A stretch of 32,963 nucleotides of DNA from a bacterium HR28 (GTDB lineage: Bacteria > Chloroflexota > Chloroflexia > Thermomicrobiales > Thermomicrobiaceae). Made by a program: the position numbers and the translations under genes. The stretch spans positions 1 to 32,963 of the forward strand of contig BEIE01000008.1 in the NCBI GenBank assembly GCA_002898255.1, written 5' to 3'. Positions 18,964 to 29,390 of this stretch are shown piece after piece. The notes under the pieces are model-generated. The model was not told the DNA's origin. It searched no databases and saw only the letters and a program-made list of their open reading frames with translations. The first letter of the stretch is position 1. Each line of letters opens with the position of its first letter.

Positions 18964-19419
18964 TCAGGGATCGACTAACTCGCTTTCCACGGGATTTTGC
19001 TCTTCGGATGGACCGTGGGTCGTTGCTGTGAAACGTCCTAGCGCTGGTCGAGCGTGCGCGGGCTCGCCCGTTGGCATCGAGAGATCACCCTCACAGCGAC
19101 CACCTTCCTCGATCACCAGCGTTCTCGTGGTGATGGTCCCTGAGACGAATCCGGTCTTGAGAATGTGTAGTTTACCGCGGCAGTCGATCGAGCCTCGCAA
19201 GGTCCCTGCGACAGTGATCCCCCCTGCCTCCACCGTTGCGTCGACTCGTGCGCCTTCAGCGATCTGGATCGATCCCTCGCACCGGAGTGTCCCACGCAAT
19301 TCGCCCTCGATCCGGATGTCACGGCTTGAGGTCAAGGTTCCTTCGACCGTAGTGCAGCGATCAATCAGGGTCAGGCTCTCGACTGCACGTGTGACGCCTG
19401 GTACTGGCTCGTAGGTCAT
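18964..19419 (-). CDS. Bactofilin (second of tandem pair)
   Basis: 151 residues with a central bactofilin (DUF583) beta-helix at about 18-118, seen as repeating short strands such as IEGELRGTLRCEGSIQIAEG and VDATVEAGGITVAGTLRGSI. The ends are disordered, and the last 30 residues are polar. Bactofilins polymerise without nucleotide into cytoskeletal filaments that often sit under the membrane and help place cell-wall or motility machinery. The ATG overlaps the stop of the upstream bactofilin as atga. Confidence 0.88.
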   Translation of the reverse strand: MTYEPVPGVTRAVESLTLIDRCTTVEGTLTSSRDIRIEGELRGTLRCEGSIQIAEGARVDATVEAGGITVAGTLRGSIDCRGKLHILKTGFVSGTITTRTLVIEEGGRCEGDLSMPTGEPAHARPALGRFTATTHGPSEEQNPVESELVDP

Positions 19420-19979
19420 GGGCGCCCTCCCGTTGTCACCTCCCGTTCGTCCGTTTCTCCAGAGCCCATCTTCAGCTTGCCCGTCAGGCGTGCTCCTTCG
19501 TGCACAATAAGGGATGGAGCGATAACTTCACCAACGACTTCACTGCTGGGGTGAATCTCCAGCCGTCCGCGTGCTTCTATCCGTCCTCTGACAGAGCCAT
19601 GGACAATCACGTTCTGGGCAGCGATCTCGGCATCGACAGTTGCCCCTTCGGCGATGGTGACATCATGAGCGGCTCGTACCGTTCCCTGCAGGTGACCATG
19701 AATCACCAGCGATCCTTCGGTCTGGATGGTTCCTTCCCAGCGCGCATTTGCAGCAAGCACGCTCATGCTCCGATCCACTGGACCAGGAACAGTTGGGCGA
19801 GTGATGGATTCCGGTGCTGGCCGAATTGGGGTGCGTGGCGCGGCCACCGCCGGCTCACTCACCGTAGCCGACGGAAGCTCTTCGTCAGGCGCAAGTTCTT
19901 CCAATGCGGACTGCTCAAGTTGCTGGCGCAACTGCGAAAGTTGCCGCTCCAGCGGGTCGCGCGAGTCTCGACGGAACAT
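19416..19979 (-). CDS. Bactofilin (first of tandem pair)
   Basis: 187 residues. The N-terminal 70 residues are charged then Pro-rich (RQQLEQSALEELAPDEELPS). The bactofilin beta-helix follows (about 72-175, with WEGTIQTEGSLVIHGHLQGT and IVHGSVRGRIEARGRLEIHP). It is longer than its neighbour and only part of the core is alike, so this is an old duplication. ATG 19979 has the ribosome site ggaaggag. The two bactofilins probably form mixed filaments, as tandem copies do elsewhere (inferred). Confidence 0.88.
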   Translation of the reverse strand: MFRRDSRDPLERQLSQLRQQLEQSALEELAPDEELPSATVSEPAVAAPRTPIRPAPESITRPTVPGPVDRSMSVLAANARWEGTIQTEGSLVIHGHLQGTVRAAHDVTIAEGATVDAEIAAQNVIVHGSVRGRIEARGRLEIHPSSEVVGEVIAPSLIVHEGARLTGKLKMGSGETDEREVTTGGRP

Positions 19980-20097
19980 GGCAACACTCCTTCCGATGGT
20001 CGAAGCCGAGTTCTGAGGAAAGCCGAGTCAAGGTCGTGTAGACTGGCGGCGTGCCGGTACGGGACTTCTGCGACTCGACTTCCCCGGCGACGCTCGC

Positions 20098-20106
20098 AGT
20101 ATAGCA
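20098..20106 (-). promoter_or_regulatory. Extended -10 promoter of the bactofilin operon
   Basis: The - strand reads TGC TATACT about 120 bases before the first bactofilin ATG. The hexamer 17 bases upstream is a poor -35 (TGATCC). The form TGnTATACT is the same as at the rpsB promoter. Confidence 0.5.
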
Positions 20107-20141
20107 GGGATGTACGAACAGGATCAGGGGAGCGAAGGGCA

Positions 20142-20456
20142 ATGGTCGCAGGTTATTCAACGGAGTACACTCAAAATATGGAGGACAGAGCGGTTTGGCG
20201 TCAGCTCGCATGGTGGTTCGGCGGGATCGTCGTGGGATTCAAAACCTGGACGGTCCTCCTTATCTTCGTGTTTTCCGTCGACTGGTCAACGGCCTGGTAC
20301 CTAATCCTCAATCATGTCGCATGGCTGATCGGGATCATACTTGTGGTCTGGGGACCGCTTTTCTTCTGGTACCGGTTGGTGCGTGTACGCTTGCGCCGTG
20401 AGCGGCTCGTTCGGTCCGAGTGGGAGATTTCAGAGACGATCCGACGTCGACGCTGA
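20142..20456 (+). CDS. Small two-helix membrane protein, function unknown
   Basis: About 104 residues. Two hydrophobic helices are seen (about 23-45, FGGIVVGFKTWTVLLIFVFS, and 52-77, YLILNHVAWLIGIILVVWGP). A basic C-terminus follows (RLVRVRLRRERLVRSEW), expected to stay in the cytoplasm. ATG 20142 has ggggag nine bases upstream. ATG 20178 is an alternative that keeps both helices. I recognise no family. Gene status rests on its hydrophobic pattern and charge distribution only. It faces the tRNA-Arg gene and lies divergent from the bactofilins. Confidence 0.55.
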   Translation: MVAGYSTEYTQNMEDRAVWRQLAWWFGGIVVGFKTWTVLLIFVFSVDWSTAWYLILNHVAWLIGIILVVWGPLFFWYRLVRVRLRRERLVRSEWEISETIRRRR

Positions 20457-20485
20457 ATAACCGTTGTGCACTCGGCATTGCAGGG

Positions 20486-20561
20486 TGGTGCGCCCGGCAG
20501 GACTCGAACCTGCAACCTTTTGCTCCGGAGGCAAACGCTCTATCCATTGAGCTACGGGCGC
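20486..20561 (-). tRNA. tRNA-Arg (CCG)
   Basis: On the - strand a 76-base cloverleaf starts gcgcccgtagctcaatgg and ends with an encoded CCA. The anticodon arm is tttgc-ctccgga-gcaaa, so the anticodon is CCG, reading CGG. The T arm gcagg-ttcgagt-cctgc and acceptor gcgcccg/cgggcgc are perfect. Confidence 0.97.
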
Positions 20562-20576
20562 GCGTTCCGGTGGGGA

Positions 20577-20606
20577 ACTATACCATAGCCGGTCCCTTTG
20601 GTGCAA
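20577..20606 (-). promoter_or_regulatory. Promoter of tRNA-Arg
   Basis: On the - strand TTGCAC (-35), an 18-base spacer and TATAGT (-10) preceded by TGG as an extended -10. It lies just upstream of the tRNA, with the start expected about 10 bases before the mature 5' end. Confidence 0.7.
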
Positions 20607-21188
20607 GGCACTGCGCTTTCATCGGTTCCGTCCCTACCCGTCTTCGTTGCCGAGGGGGTCCAGTGCATCCGTGAATACATGCTGTGGCGCTTTGCCGAGC
20701 AGAGGCTTGCTGTTCCATCTCTGGATCGCGTTCGGCAAACCCATTTCACTCGTGCGAGCACATGTGAGCGGGTTCTCTAAGGGAAGTCCCGGTGACTGGG
20801 ACTCGAAGCGCGGGTCCAAAAGACTCGGCCTCCTCGAAGGGAGCCAGGGGGATGTGCTCCCGGGCTAGTCATCTTTTGCGCAACGAGCCAAGAACTGCAA
20901 CCGGTTCAGTCAACCTGTGGTTGGGATCTTGTGCCCTCTATCACCGGGGTGTGCAGCCACACCTGGCCGTAGCTACGCCGAACTTGAAGAATACGCTGTG
21001 TCACTCTTCTCCGGTGGCGTGCTCCGTCAGAGATCATGCGAGAGACTGAGTCGGTCATCGGCTGTGTGACAGCCAATCGTCGAGCGTGGAGTTCGTGCGA
21101 TGTGGTACCCCACATCTGAGGTGAAGCCCGCCGCGCTGGCTTGCTGCATCTCGCTCGATAAAGGAAAAGGGTCCGACTGGCAGTGACC
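20607..21188. other. Gene-poor stretch upstream of rpoB
   Basis: About 580 bases between the tRNA-Arg promoter and the rpoB promoter. I find no convincing coding region. Frames on both strands lack ribosome sites and family resemblance. Short inverted repeats occur, for example agtccc/gggact (near 20785-20805) and ggtgtg-cagc-cacacc (20948-20963), but no known RNA family was recognised. It could hold an unrecognised small RNA or the remains of a gene. Confidence 0.5.
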
Positions 21189-21217
21189 TTGACGGGCAGA
21201 GGGAGTCGTGGTATGCT
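21189..21217 (+). promoter_or_regulatory. Promoter of rpoB-rpoC
   Basis: TTGACG (21189-21194), a 17-base spacer and TATGCT (21212-21217), the latter preceded by TGG as an extended -10. This is the best promoter match in the gap. It predicts a leader of about 215 bases before rpoB. Confidence 0.75.
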
Positions 21218-21288
21218 GGCCATTTGCGAAGAGGTGACGCGCGCGCATGCTGCGGCGTGACACACAGGGGAATCATTCAGGGTGTGGG

Positions 21289-21323
21289 CCGAGCGGCTGC
21301 GAGCTGCTCGGGGTCTGGTTTTT
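21289..21323 (+). promoter_or_regulatory. Hairpin with T-run in the rpoB leader (candidate attenuator)
   Basis: ccgagcggc and gctgctcgg form a nine-base-pair stem with one G:U pair and loop tgcga (21289-21311). A run of five T follows eight bases later (21319-21323). The gap makes it weaker than a standard terminator. It is better read as a pause or attenuator site in the leader. Confidence 0.4.
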
Positions 21324-21439
21324 CCCTGCGCAGCAGCGTTGGTTGCGGCGCGGGTGGTACGACCCCATTCCATAGCGTCGCCAGTTTTCACCCCGCATCG
21401 AACGGATCGTGACAATCCGAGACAGTGAAGGAGAGCGAA

Positions 21440-24400
21440 ATGGCCGTGACGACAGGGGCGATCGTGACAGCATCGTCCGGAATTCGGCAAGTGCGGTCGA
21501 ATCTGGGCGTTGGGCGGGTTTCCTTCTCACGGATTCCGACCGTTCTGGAGATGCCGAATCTCATCGAACTTCAGCTCAAGTCGTTCGAATGGTTCAAGAC
21601 AGAGGGATTGCGAGAGCTCCTTGAGGAGATCTCACCGATCATCGACTACAACCAGAAGCTCGAGCTCCACTTTTTGCGTCACTGGTTTGAGAAGCCGCGG
21701 TACAGCCCAGACATTTGCCGCGAGCGTGACATGACCTATGCAGCGCCCCTGTATTTTCGAGTGCGCCTGGTGATCCGGGATACAGGGGAAGTCAAGGAGA
21801 GCGACATTTATATCGACGACTTCCCGATGATGACGGAGACGGGCACCTTCGTCATCAACGGAGCTGAGCGAGTCGTCGTCTCGCAGCTTGTGCGCTCTCC
21901 TGGTGCGTACTTTGAGCTGGAGACTGATCCAACGACTGGTCGCCAACTGTGCATGGCGAAACTCATTCCGACCCGAGGCGCGTGGCTCGAATTCGAGACC
22001 TCCAACCGCGACGTGCTCTCGGTGAAGATCGATCGGAAGCGCAAGATTCCGGTCACGGTGCTCCTGCGGGCAGTCGGCTACGGTCGGGACGAGCAGCTGT
22101 ACGAGCTCTTCGCCGATGTCGACACGGATCCCGATCACCGATATATCGCGGCGACGATCGAGCGTGATCGGACCAAGAGCCGCGAAGAGGCCCAGATGGA
22201 GATTTACAAGACACTCCGACCTGGGGATCCGCCGACGCGGGAGAACGCTGCGGCGCTGATCGAACGGCTGTTCTTCAACCCACGGACCTACGATCTTGGG
22301 AAGGTGGGACGGTACAAGTTGAACAAGCGGCTCGGTCTGTCAACGGCAGCCGATGTCCGCGTGCTCACCCCGGAAGATCTTGCGGCGGTCGTGCGCACAA
22401 TGATCCTCGTCAACCGGGGTTTGGATCGTCCTGACGATATCGACCATCTTGGTAACCGCCGCGTGCGCACGGTGGGAGAGCTCATTCAGATCCATCTCCG
22501 CACTGGCTTGCAACGGCTGGAACGGGCTATCCGGGAGCGGATGACGATTGTCGATGTGGAAACAGTAACGCCCGCCAGTCTCATCAGTAGCACTCGGCCG
22601 TTGCGAGCAGCGATTCGGGAGTTCTTTGGGGGAAGCCAGCTCTCCCAGTTCATGGATCAGACGAATCCGCTCGCTGAGTTGACGCACAAGCGGCGTGTGT
22701 CGGCCCTTGGACCTGGCGGGCTCAACCGTGAACGTGCGGGCTTCGAGGTCCGTGACGTGCACGACTCGCACTATGGGCGCATTTGCCCGATCGAGACACC
22801 AGAAGGTCCGAACATCGGGCTGATCACCTCGCTGGCGACGTACGCCAAGGTGAACGAGTACGGCTTCATCACGACGCCGTACCGGCGGGTGTATCGCTCG
22901 CTGGAGTTGCCGACCCAAGCGGACCTTTTGCTCGGCCAAATCATCCGGACCGATGTGGTCGATCCGGCTACTGGCGAGGTGTTGGCGGCGCGCGGGACGA
23001 TGGTTGATGCCGAGCTTCGGGATCGCCTGGTCGCGGCGGGTGTCACACGCGTGGACGTCGTCCCCTTCGTGAGTGACGAAGTGGATTACCTGACGGCCGA
23101 TCAGGAAGAGCACTACACGATTGCGCAAGCGAACACACCGCTCGACGAAGGGATGCGGTTCGTCGCGAGCCGGGTCGAGGCTCGGCGCGCTGGCAAGTTT
23201 GTTCTTGAGGTACCGGAGAAGATCGACTATATGGACGTGTCGCCGAAGCAGGTCGTTTCTGTCTCGGCGGCGCTGATTCCGTTCCTGGAGCATGACGATG
23301 CGAACCGCGCGCTGATGGGTGCGAACATGCAGCGGCAAGCGGTGCCGCTGCTCCGCCCGCGCGCTCCGATCGTTGGCACGGGTGTTGAGTACCAGGCGGC
23401 ACGTGATTCGGGCCAAGTAGTTGTTGCCCAGAAGGGTGGCATCGTCAAGTCGGTGACCGCTCGCCGTATTGTGGTGCTCGAGGACGACGGGAATGAGCGG
23501 GTCTACGAGCTCCGCAAGTTCGTTCGCTCCAATCAGGACACGTGCATCAACCAGCGCCCGATCGTGCAAAAGGGCCAGCGTGTCGAAGCGGGCGATGTGA
23601 TTGCTGATAGCTCGAGCACTGAGAACGGTGAGTTGGCGCTTGGGCAAAACGTCCTTGTGGCCTTCATGTCTTGGGAGGGTGGAAACTTCGAGGACGCGGT
23701 GCTCATTAGCGAGCGCCTCGTCCGCGAGGACGTGTACACCTCGATCCACATTGAAAAGTACGAATGCGAAGCCCGCGACACCAAGCTCGGACCTGAGGAG
23801 ATAACGCGAGACATTCCGAATGTCGGCGAGGACAGTTTGCGCAATCTGGATGCCGACGGAATCATCCGGATCGGAGCGGAGGTCCGACCGAACGATATCC
23901 TTGTCGGCAAGGTCACCCCGCGGGGTGAGACGGAACTCTCGGCCGAGGAGCGTCTCTTGCGGGCCATCTTTGGTGAGCGGGCGCGCGATGTGAAAGACAC
24001 CAGTCTCCGGGTGCCGCACGGTGTGCACGGCATCGTCATCGATGTGAAGCGGTTCCGGCGTGATGACGAGAATGGGGTGGAGCTCCCGGCCGGTGTCAAC
24101 GAGATGGTGCGTGTCTTGATCGCCCAGAAGCGCAAGATTTCCGAGGGCGACAAGATGGCGGGTCGGCACGGGAACAAGGGGGTTGTCTCGCGAATCGTGC
24201 CGATCGAAGACATGCCCTACCTCCCGGACGGAACACCGGTCGACATCATCCTGAATCCGATCGGTGTGCCGTCGCGGATGAATCTCGGACAGATTCTCGA
24301 GACCCATCTCGGCTGGGCAGCGCATACCCTTGGTATTAAGGTGGCGAGCCCGGTTTTCGACGGGGCGAAAGAAGAAGAAATCCGCGAACTTTTGCGCAAA

Positions 24401-24928
24401 GCAGGTTTGCCGGAGGACGGGAAGGTCGAACTTTACGATGGTCGAACGGGCGAGAAATTCGATCGGCCCGTGACCGTCGGCATCATCTATATGATGAAGC
24501 TTGTGCACCTTGTGGAAGACAAGATCCACGCTCGATCGACCGGACCATACTCGCTGGTCACCCAGCAGCCGCTGGGTGGGAAGGCTCAGTTCGGTGGTCA
24601 ACGCTTCGGCGAGATGGAGGTGTGGGCGCTTGAGGCGTATGGAGCAGCTCACACGCTCCAAGAGATGCTGACCGTGAAGTCTGACGATGTCGTCGGACGG
24701 GTGAAGACGTACGAAGCGATTGTCAAAGGTGAGCCGATCGTGGAGGCTGGGGTACCGGAGTCCTTCAAAGTGCTGGTGAAGGAGCTCCGGAGCCTTGGTC
24801 TCTCGGTCGAGGTGCTCAATGAGGACGAGGAGCCGATCGAGTTCGGCGAGGATCATGGTCGCGAGCGAGAGATTCTCTCGCATCTCGACCGTATCAACCT
24901 CAGCGGTTTCGAACGCACGGAAGAGTGA
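21440..24928 (+). CDS. rpoB: RNA polymerase beta subunit
   Basis: 1162 residues, full length for the compact bacterial type. The order of conserved blocks is intact: [20 protein letters not shown] at the N-terminus, then the rifampicin region [18 protein letters not shown] and [20 protein letters not shown] (about 397-435). [40 protein letters not shown] and [20 protein letters not shown] follow. The usual resistance positions (Asp, His, Ser equivalents) are the sensitive type. ATG 21440 was preferred over GTG 21425 because gaaggag lies five bases before it. rpoC follows 19 bases after the stop. rplJ and rplL, often upstream in bacteria, are absent here, so rpoB starts its own transcript. Confidence 0.98.
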   Translation: MAVTTGAIVTASSGIRQVRSNLGVGRVSFSRIPTVLEMPNLIELQLKSFEWFKTEGLRELLEEISPIIDYNQKLELHFLRHWFEKPRYSPDICRERDMTYAAPLYFRVRLVIRDTGEVKESDIYIDDFPMMTETGTFVINGAERVVVSQLVRSPGAYFELETDPTTGRQLCMAKLIPTRGAWLEFETSNRDVLSVKIDRKRKIPVTVLLRAVGYGRDEQLYELFADVDTDPDHRYIAATIERDRTKSREEAQMEIYKTLRPGDPPTRENAAALIERLFFNPRTYDLGKVGRYKLNKRLGLSTAADVRVLTPEDLAAVVRTMILVNRGLDRPDDIDHLGNRRVRTVGELIQIHLRTGLQRLERAIRERMTIVDVETVTPASLISSTRPLRAAIREFFGGSQLSQFMDQTNPLAELTHKRRVSALGPGGLNRERAGFEVRDVHDSHYGRICPIETPEGPNIGLITSLATYAKVNEYGFITTPYRRVYRSLELPTQADLLLGQIIRTDVVDPATGEVLAARGTMVDAELRDRLVAAGVTRVDVVPFVSDEVDYLTADQEEHYTIAQANTPLDEGMRFVASRVEARRAGKFVLEVPEKIDYMDVSPKQVVSVSAALIPFLEHDDANRALMGANMQRQAVPLLRPRAPIVGTGVEYQAARDSGQVVVAQKGGIVKSVTARRIVVLEDDGNERVYELRKFVRSNQDTCINQRPIVQKGQRVEAGDVIADSSSTENGELALGQNVLVAFMSWEGGNFEDAVLISERLVREDVYTSIHIEKYECEARDTKLGPEEITRDIPNVGEDSLRNLDADGIIRIGAEVRPNDILVGKVTPRGETELSAEERLLRAIFGERARDVKDTSLRVPHGVHGIVIDVKRFRRDDENGVELPAGVNEMVRVLIAQKRKISEGDKMAGRHGNKGVVSRIVPIEDMPYLPDGTPVDIILNPIGVPSRMNLGQILETHLGWAAHTLGIKVASPVFDGAKEEEIRELLRKAGLPEDGKVELYDGRTGEKFDRPVTVGIIYMMKLVHLVEDKIHARSTGPYSLVTQQPLGGKAQFGGQRFGEMEVWALEAYGAAHTLQEMLTVKSDDVVGRVKTYEAIVKGEPIVEAGVPESFKVLVKELRSLGLSVEVLNEDEEPIEFGEDHGREREILSHLDRINLSGFERTEE

Positions 24929-24947
24929 CGAGTAGAGGTGAGGACGT

Positions 24948-27900
24948 ATGAGCACTGTTACACGGCAGCGGGACGCACGCAAGTCGGTCGACGTCAACAA
25001 CTTCGAAGCGATTCGGATCGGGCTGGCGTCGCCGGAGGCGATCCGCAGCTGGTCGTATGGCGAGGTCACCAAGCCGGAGACGATCAATTACCGCACGCTG
25101 AAGCCCGAGCATGGTGGCCTCTTCTGCGAGCGGATCTTCGGGCCGACGAAGGACTTTGAGTGTTATTGTGGGAAGTACAAGCGGCAACGATATGCGGGCA
25201 CCATCTGTGACAAGTGTGGTGTGGAAGTTACCCGGTCGAAGGTCCGCCGGGAACGAATGGGTCATATTGAACTGGCGTCCCCTGTTGCGCACATCTGGTA
25301 TGTGAAGGGAACGCCGAGTCGGCTGGGGATCCTGCTCGATATCACACCACGGAATCTGGAGCGAGTCCTCTACTTCGCCTCTTACCTTGTCACACGGGTC
25401 GACGAGGCGAAGCGACAAGAGCTGATCGAAAACATCCGGCAGGAGCTGCAGGCCGAGCTCGAGGAGCTCGATCGGCAGCTGGAGGCAAGGCGTCGAGAAC
25501 TGGAGGAAGCGCAAGGGGCGGAGCTGGCTGCGCTGCGAGAGCGCCGCAGCGCGCTGGAGCGTGAGGCGCTGGAGCGCGCCGCGAGCGCCCGCGAGCGGGT
25601 GCGGCGGCAAGCGGCTGAGGTGCGCGAGCACCTCCAACACCTGCTTGGTCAGGAGGCCGCAGCAGATATTACCTTCGCCGGTCGACTGATCGTTGGCGCT
25701 GGAGAAAGGATCACTGAAGCACATCTCTCCGCGCTGGACGAGGCCGAGCAGGAAGCGGTTGAGGAGGCCGAACGCACCGGGCGCAGCACAGTGACCGGCG
25801 AGCAAGCGCTCGTCGAGGTTGAGCAGGATCTTCTGGTTGCCCGGCTAACCGAGCAACTCGCGACCTTCCAGAACGAAATCGAGCGGCAGAAGGCGGATCT
25901 ACGCGCGGAAGCTGACGAACTGATCCGGCAAGTGCAGGAGATCCATGAGTTGCAGGTACTCACGGAGCAGCAGTACCGGGAGCTCATGGATATCGCCCCA
26001 GGGGTTTTCGAGGCCAAGATGGGGGCGGAAGCGGTCTACGAGGTCGTCTCGCGTATGGATCTCGACCAGCTCTCCGCGCAGCTACGAGCCGAAATGGCGC
26101 AGGCGACGGGGCAGCGACAGAAGCGGATCGCCAAGCGGTTGCGCCTCGTTGAGGCACTCCGGAAGAGCGGGAATCGGCCGGAATGGATGCTCTTGACCGT
26201 GCTCCCGGTCATCCCGCCAGATCTCCGTCCGATGGTGCAGCTTGACGGAGGTCGATTCGCAACGTCGGACCTCAACGATCTCTATCGGCGGGTCATTAAC
26301 CGGAACAACCGGCTCAAGCGGCTGATCGAGTTGGGAGCGCCGGACATCATCATTCGAAACGAGAAGCGCATGCTGCAGGAGGCGGTCGACGCGCTCATTG
26401 ATAATGGCCGCCGTGGGCGTGTCGTGTCCGGGACGAGCAAGCACAAGCTCAAGAGTCTCTCGGACATGCTGAAGGGGAAGCAGGGGCGCTTCCGCCAGAA
26501 CCTCCTGGGCAAGCGAGTAGACTACTCGGGCCGCTCGGTGATTGTGGTAGGCCCAGACCTGAAGTTGCACCAGTGCGGTTTGCCGAAGCGGATGGCGCTC
26601 GAGCTTTTCAAGCCGTTTGTGATGCAGCGGCTGGTGGTGCACGGGCATGCGCACAATATTAAGGCAGCCAAGCGACTCGTGGAGCGGATGGATCCGCGTG
26701 TCTGGGATGTCCTTGAGGAGGTCACCCAGAATTACCTTGTCCTACTCAACCGAGCGCCAACACTGCACCGTCTGGGTATCCAGGCGTTTGAAGTGAAGCT
26801 GATCGAAGGGTCGGCGATCCAGCTGCATCCTCTGGTCTGTGCGGCGTTCAATGCCGACTTTGACGGAGACCAGATGGCGGTGCATGTGCCGCTCTCGGCC
26901 GCAGCGCAGCGTGAGGCGCGGGAGCGCATGCTCTCCACGCGGAACCTCCTTGACCCCTCGGACGGGGAACCAGTGATCGCACCCACTCTGGACATCGTTC
27001 TCGGGTGCTACGTGATGACGCTCCCGAATCCGGAAGCAAAGGGGGCGGGCAAAGTTTTCGCGAACCGAGACGAGGTTGTGCTGGCCTATCAGAGTGGTGC
27101 GGTTGATCTCCAGGCGCCGATCCGCTTGCGAATGGAAGTGGACGGAAGCGGCCCGCAGCTCGTCGAGACGACCGTTGGACGAGTGCTCTTCAACGAGATT
27201 CTGCCCAAGGAACTCGGCTTCTGGAACGAGCTGATGGACCGCAAAGCGTTGCGGCGGCTTATTGCCGAGTGCTACCAGAGACTCGGTCCGGACGAGACAG
27301 CACGACTAGCTGACCGCATCAAGGATCTCGGCTTCCACTATGCCACGAAGAGCGGAATCACGATCGGCGTGACCGATGTGCACATTCCGCCTGAGAAGGC
27401 GGAAATCATCGCGCGCGCTGATCAGCGGGTGGCTGAGGTCGAGCGGCAGTACCGACGCGGCCTCATCACCGACGCTGAGCGCCACCGGGAGGTGGTGGCA
27501 ATCTGGAACGAGGCGCGTGACGAGCTAGCCCAAGTGGTGGAGCGGAGCCTGGGCGAGCAGAACAGCCTCTACATGATGAGTAAGTCCGGTGCCAAGGGGA
27601 ACATCAACCAGATCAACCAGATGGCCGGAATGCGAGGCTTGATGCTCGACCCGAAGGGGCAGATCATCGAGCTTCCGATCCGCTCCAACTTCCGCGAAGG
27701 GCTTTCGGTCCTGGAGTACTTCATCTCGACGCACGGTGCTCGCAAAGGCCTAGCAGACACTGCGCTGCGAACGGCGGACTCCGGGTACCTCACGCGGCGT
27801 CTCGTCGACGTGGCGCAGGACGTCATAGTGACGATCGACGACTGCGGCACCGAGGACGGAATGTGGGTACGGCTGGAGGACGTGCCTGATCGCGAGACGT

Positions 27901-29303
27901 ACGCCGACCGCATCCTCGGGCGCGTCGCGGCACGCGACTTGATTGATCCAGCGACCGGGGAGCTCTTGGTGCGGCGCAACGAGGAGCTGACCGAGCCTAT
28001 TGTGGCGCAGATCGTTGCCTCGCTCGAGCGGCCGGATCCGGCACAGCGGATCACTGCAGTGATGATCCGCACGCCGCTGTACTGCACAGCCGATTATGGG
28101 GTGTGCCGGCTGTGCTACGGCCGGAATCTGGCGACGCGGCAGATCGTCGAACTCGGTGAAGCGGTTGGCATCATCGCCGCGCAGAGCATCGGTGAGCCGG
28201 GAACCCAGTTGACGATGCGCACCTTCCACACGGGTGGGGTAGCCGGTGAGGACATTACGACCGGTCTGCCGCGCGTCGAGGAGTTGTTTGAGGCCCGAGA
28301 ACCGAAGGGGAAGGCGATCCTGGCGAAGATCGACGGCGTAGTGCAGATCGTCGAGGACGAATACGGGCGGAAGGTCGTGGTGCACGATGACCGGCTCGAA
28401 ACCGAGACACACCGGGTGCCGGAGGGGTACGTGCTCCTCGTGGGTACGGGGGAGTCGGTCGCCGCAGGACAGGTACTCGCTCAGCCGGCAGAAGGACAAG
28501 AGGGAGAGCCGATCGTTGCCACGCTGGATGGCGAAGTGTTCGTGGACGGGAACGAAGTCGTTATCCGGCGCGAAGAGCAGCGACGCGAGGAGTACCAGAT
28601 TCCGGCGGCAGCACACCTGCTTGTCAGCGACGGTGACCGCGTCACTGCTGGCCAGCCGCTGACCGATGGAAATGCCAGCCCGGAGGAGCTTCTTTCGACA
28701 CTCGGCCGGGATGTGGTGCAGCGGTACATCCTGGACGAAGTACAAAAGGTTTACAAGTCACAGGGTGTGGTTACCAACGACCGGCACATCGAGATCATTA
28801 TCCGACAAATGTTGCGTAAGGTCGCGGTGACCGATCCGGGAGATACAGATCTCTTGGTCGGGGAGATGCTCGACCGGACGCAACTGCTGCGGATCAACGA
28901 AGAGGTCATCGCGCAGGGTGGTGTACCGGCAACTGCCCAGCAAGTTTTGCTGGGGATTACCAAGGCCTCGCTTGCGACGGAGAGCTGGCTCTCGGCGGCT
29001 TCCTTCCAGGAGACGACGCGAGTCCTGACCGAGGCGGCAATCCAAGGCAAGGTCGACTACCTGCGCGGTCTCAAGGAGAATGTCATCATTGGCAAGTTGA
29101 TTCCCGCCGGTTCTGGGTTCTGGGAGCGGAAGCGCCGACGCGAGGCAGCGCTGAGTGCGCTTGACGAGGTGACACTCGCGGGCTTGGCCGCGGTGGGGCT
29201 TGGCCCTGGTGGAGAGCCGCTGCCCGGGCCCGCGCAGAGTGCAGAGGCCGGTGGGCAACAAGGGAATCCGGACGAGGCTGCGGATTCCAAAGCCAGCGCG
29301 TGA
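24948..29303 (+). CDS. rpoC: RNA polymerase beta' subunit
   Basis: 1451 residues. The zinc site 1 Cys are C72, C74, C87 and C90 ([19 protein letters not shown]). Zinc site 2 is C966, C1046, C1053 and C1056. The catalytic motif NADFDGDQM has its aspartates at 637, 639 and 641. A charged, Glu/Arg-rich coiled-coil insertion of roughly 150 residues lies between [12 protein letters not shown] (about 145) and [12 protein letters not shown] (about 338), where E. coli has only a short linker. The C-terminal tail is Gly/Pro/Ala-rich. ATG 24948 follows gaggtgagg. It is the last gene of this transcript. A separate promoter for the str genes lies about 60 bases downstream. Confidence 0.98.
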   Translation: MSTVTRQRDARKSVDVNNFEAIRIGLASPEAIRSWSYGEVTKPETINYRTLKPEHGGLFCERIFGPTKDFECYCGKYKRQRYAGTICDKCGVEVTRSKVRRERMGHIELASPVAHIWYVKGTPSRLGILLDITPRNLERVLYFASYLVTRVDEAKRQELIENIRQELQAELEELDRQLEARRRELEEAQGAELAALRERRSALEREALERAASARERVRRQAAEVREHLQHLLGQEAAADITFAGRLIVGAGERITEAHLSALDEAEQEAVEEAERTGRSTVTGEQALVEVEQDLLVARLTEQLATFQNEIERQKADLRAEADELIRQVQEIHELQVLTEQQYRELMDIAPGVFEAKMGAEAVYEVVSRMDLDQLSAQLRAEMAQATGQRQKRIAKRLRLVEALRKSGNRPEWMLLTVLPVIPPDLRPMVQLDGGRFATSDLNDLYRRVINRNNRLKRLIELGAPDIIIRNEKRMLQEAVDALIDNGRRGRVVSGTSKHKLKSLSDMLKGKQGRFRQNLLGKRVDYSGRSVIVVGPDLKLHQCGLPKRMALELFKPFVMQRLVVHGHAHNIKAAKRLVERMDPRVWDVLEEVTQNYLVLLNRAPTLHRLGIQAFEVKLIEGSAIQLHPLVCAAFNADFDGDQMAVHVPLSAAAQREARERMLSTRNLLDPSDGEPVIAPTLDIVLGCYVMTLPNPEAKGAGKVFANRDEVVLAYQSGAVDLQAPIRLRMEVDGSGPQLVETTVGRVLFNEILPKELGFWNELMDRKALRRLIAECYQRLGPDETARLADRIKDLGFHYATKSGITIGVTDVHIPPEKAEIIARADQRVAEVERQYRRGLITDAERHREVVAIWNEARDELAQVVERSLGEQNSLYMMSKSGAKGNINQINQMAGMRGLMLDPKGQIIELPIRSNFREGLSVLEYFISTHGARKGLADTALRTADSGYLTRRLVDVAQDVIVTIDDCGTEDGMWVRLEDVPDRETYADRILGRVAARDLIDPATGELLVRRNEELTEPIVAQIVASLERPDPAQRITAVMIRTPLYCTADYGVCRLCYGRNLATRQIVELGEAVGIIAAQSIGEPGTQLTMRTFHTGGVAGEDITTGLPRVEELFEAREPKGKAILAKIDGVVQIVEDEYGRKVVVHDDRLETETHRVPEGYVLLVGTGESVAAGQVLAQPAEGQEGEPIVATLDGEVFVDGNEVVIRREEQRREEYQIPAAAHLLVSDGDRVTAGQPLTDGNASPEELLSTLGRDVVQRYILDEVQKVYKSQGVVTNDRHIEIIIRQMLRKVAVTDPGDTDLLVGEMLDRTQLLRINEEVIAQGGVPATAQQVLLGITKASLATESWLSAASFQETTRVLTEAAIQGKVDYLRGLKENVIIGKLIPAGSGFWERKRRREAALSALDEVTLAGLAAVGLGPGGEPLPGPAQSAEAGGQQGNPDEAADSKASA

Positions 29304-29360
29304 GCAACCGAGTGGTGCAGCTGGTGGTAGGGCAGCGCCTCTCGGCAGCCGGCAAGTTGC

Positions 29361-29389
29361 TTGACGGTTCGGGAATAGTGCTGTAGACT
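29361..29389 (+). promoter_or_regulatory. Promoter of the str operon (rpsL-rpsG-fusA-tuf)
   Basis: TTGACG (29361-29366), a 17-base spacer and TAGACT (29384-29389). The -35 is identical to that of rpoB. The predicted start (about 29396) falls inside the left arm of the inverted repeat at 29391-29424. Confidence 0.7.
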
Positions 29390-29390
29390 T

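Noticed and set aside
20770-20870. Possible SRP RNA (gaagggagcc)
   Set aside because: The conserved GGAAGnAGCAGCC loop is incomplete and the flanking stems do not form.
20760-20875. Possible cobalamin-type riboswitch (gggaagtcccggtgac and gagccaggggg)
   Set aside because: The B12 box is not matched, the parts are out of proportion, and no B12-related gene follows.
20906-21490. 194-codon - strand frame across the rpoB promoter
   Set aside because: It runs into the rpoB start, is Arg/Ser/Cys-rich and shows no family features.
22340-25087. 915-codon open frame on the - strand opposite rpoB
   Set aside because: It mirrors the codon pattern of rpoB, is rich in Arg, His, Leu and Asp without any domain, and has no ribosome site.
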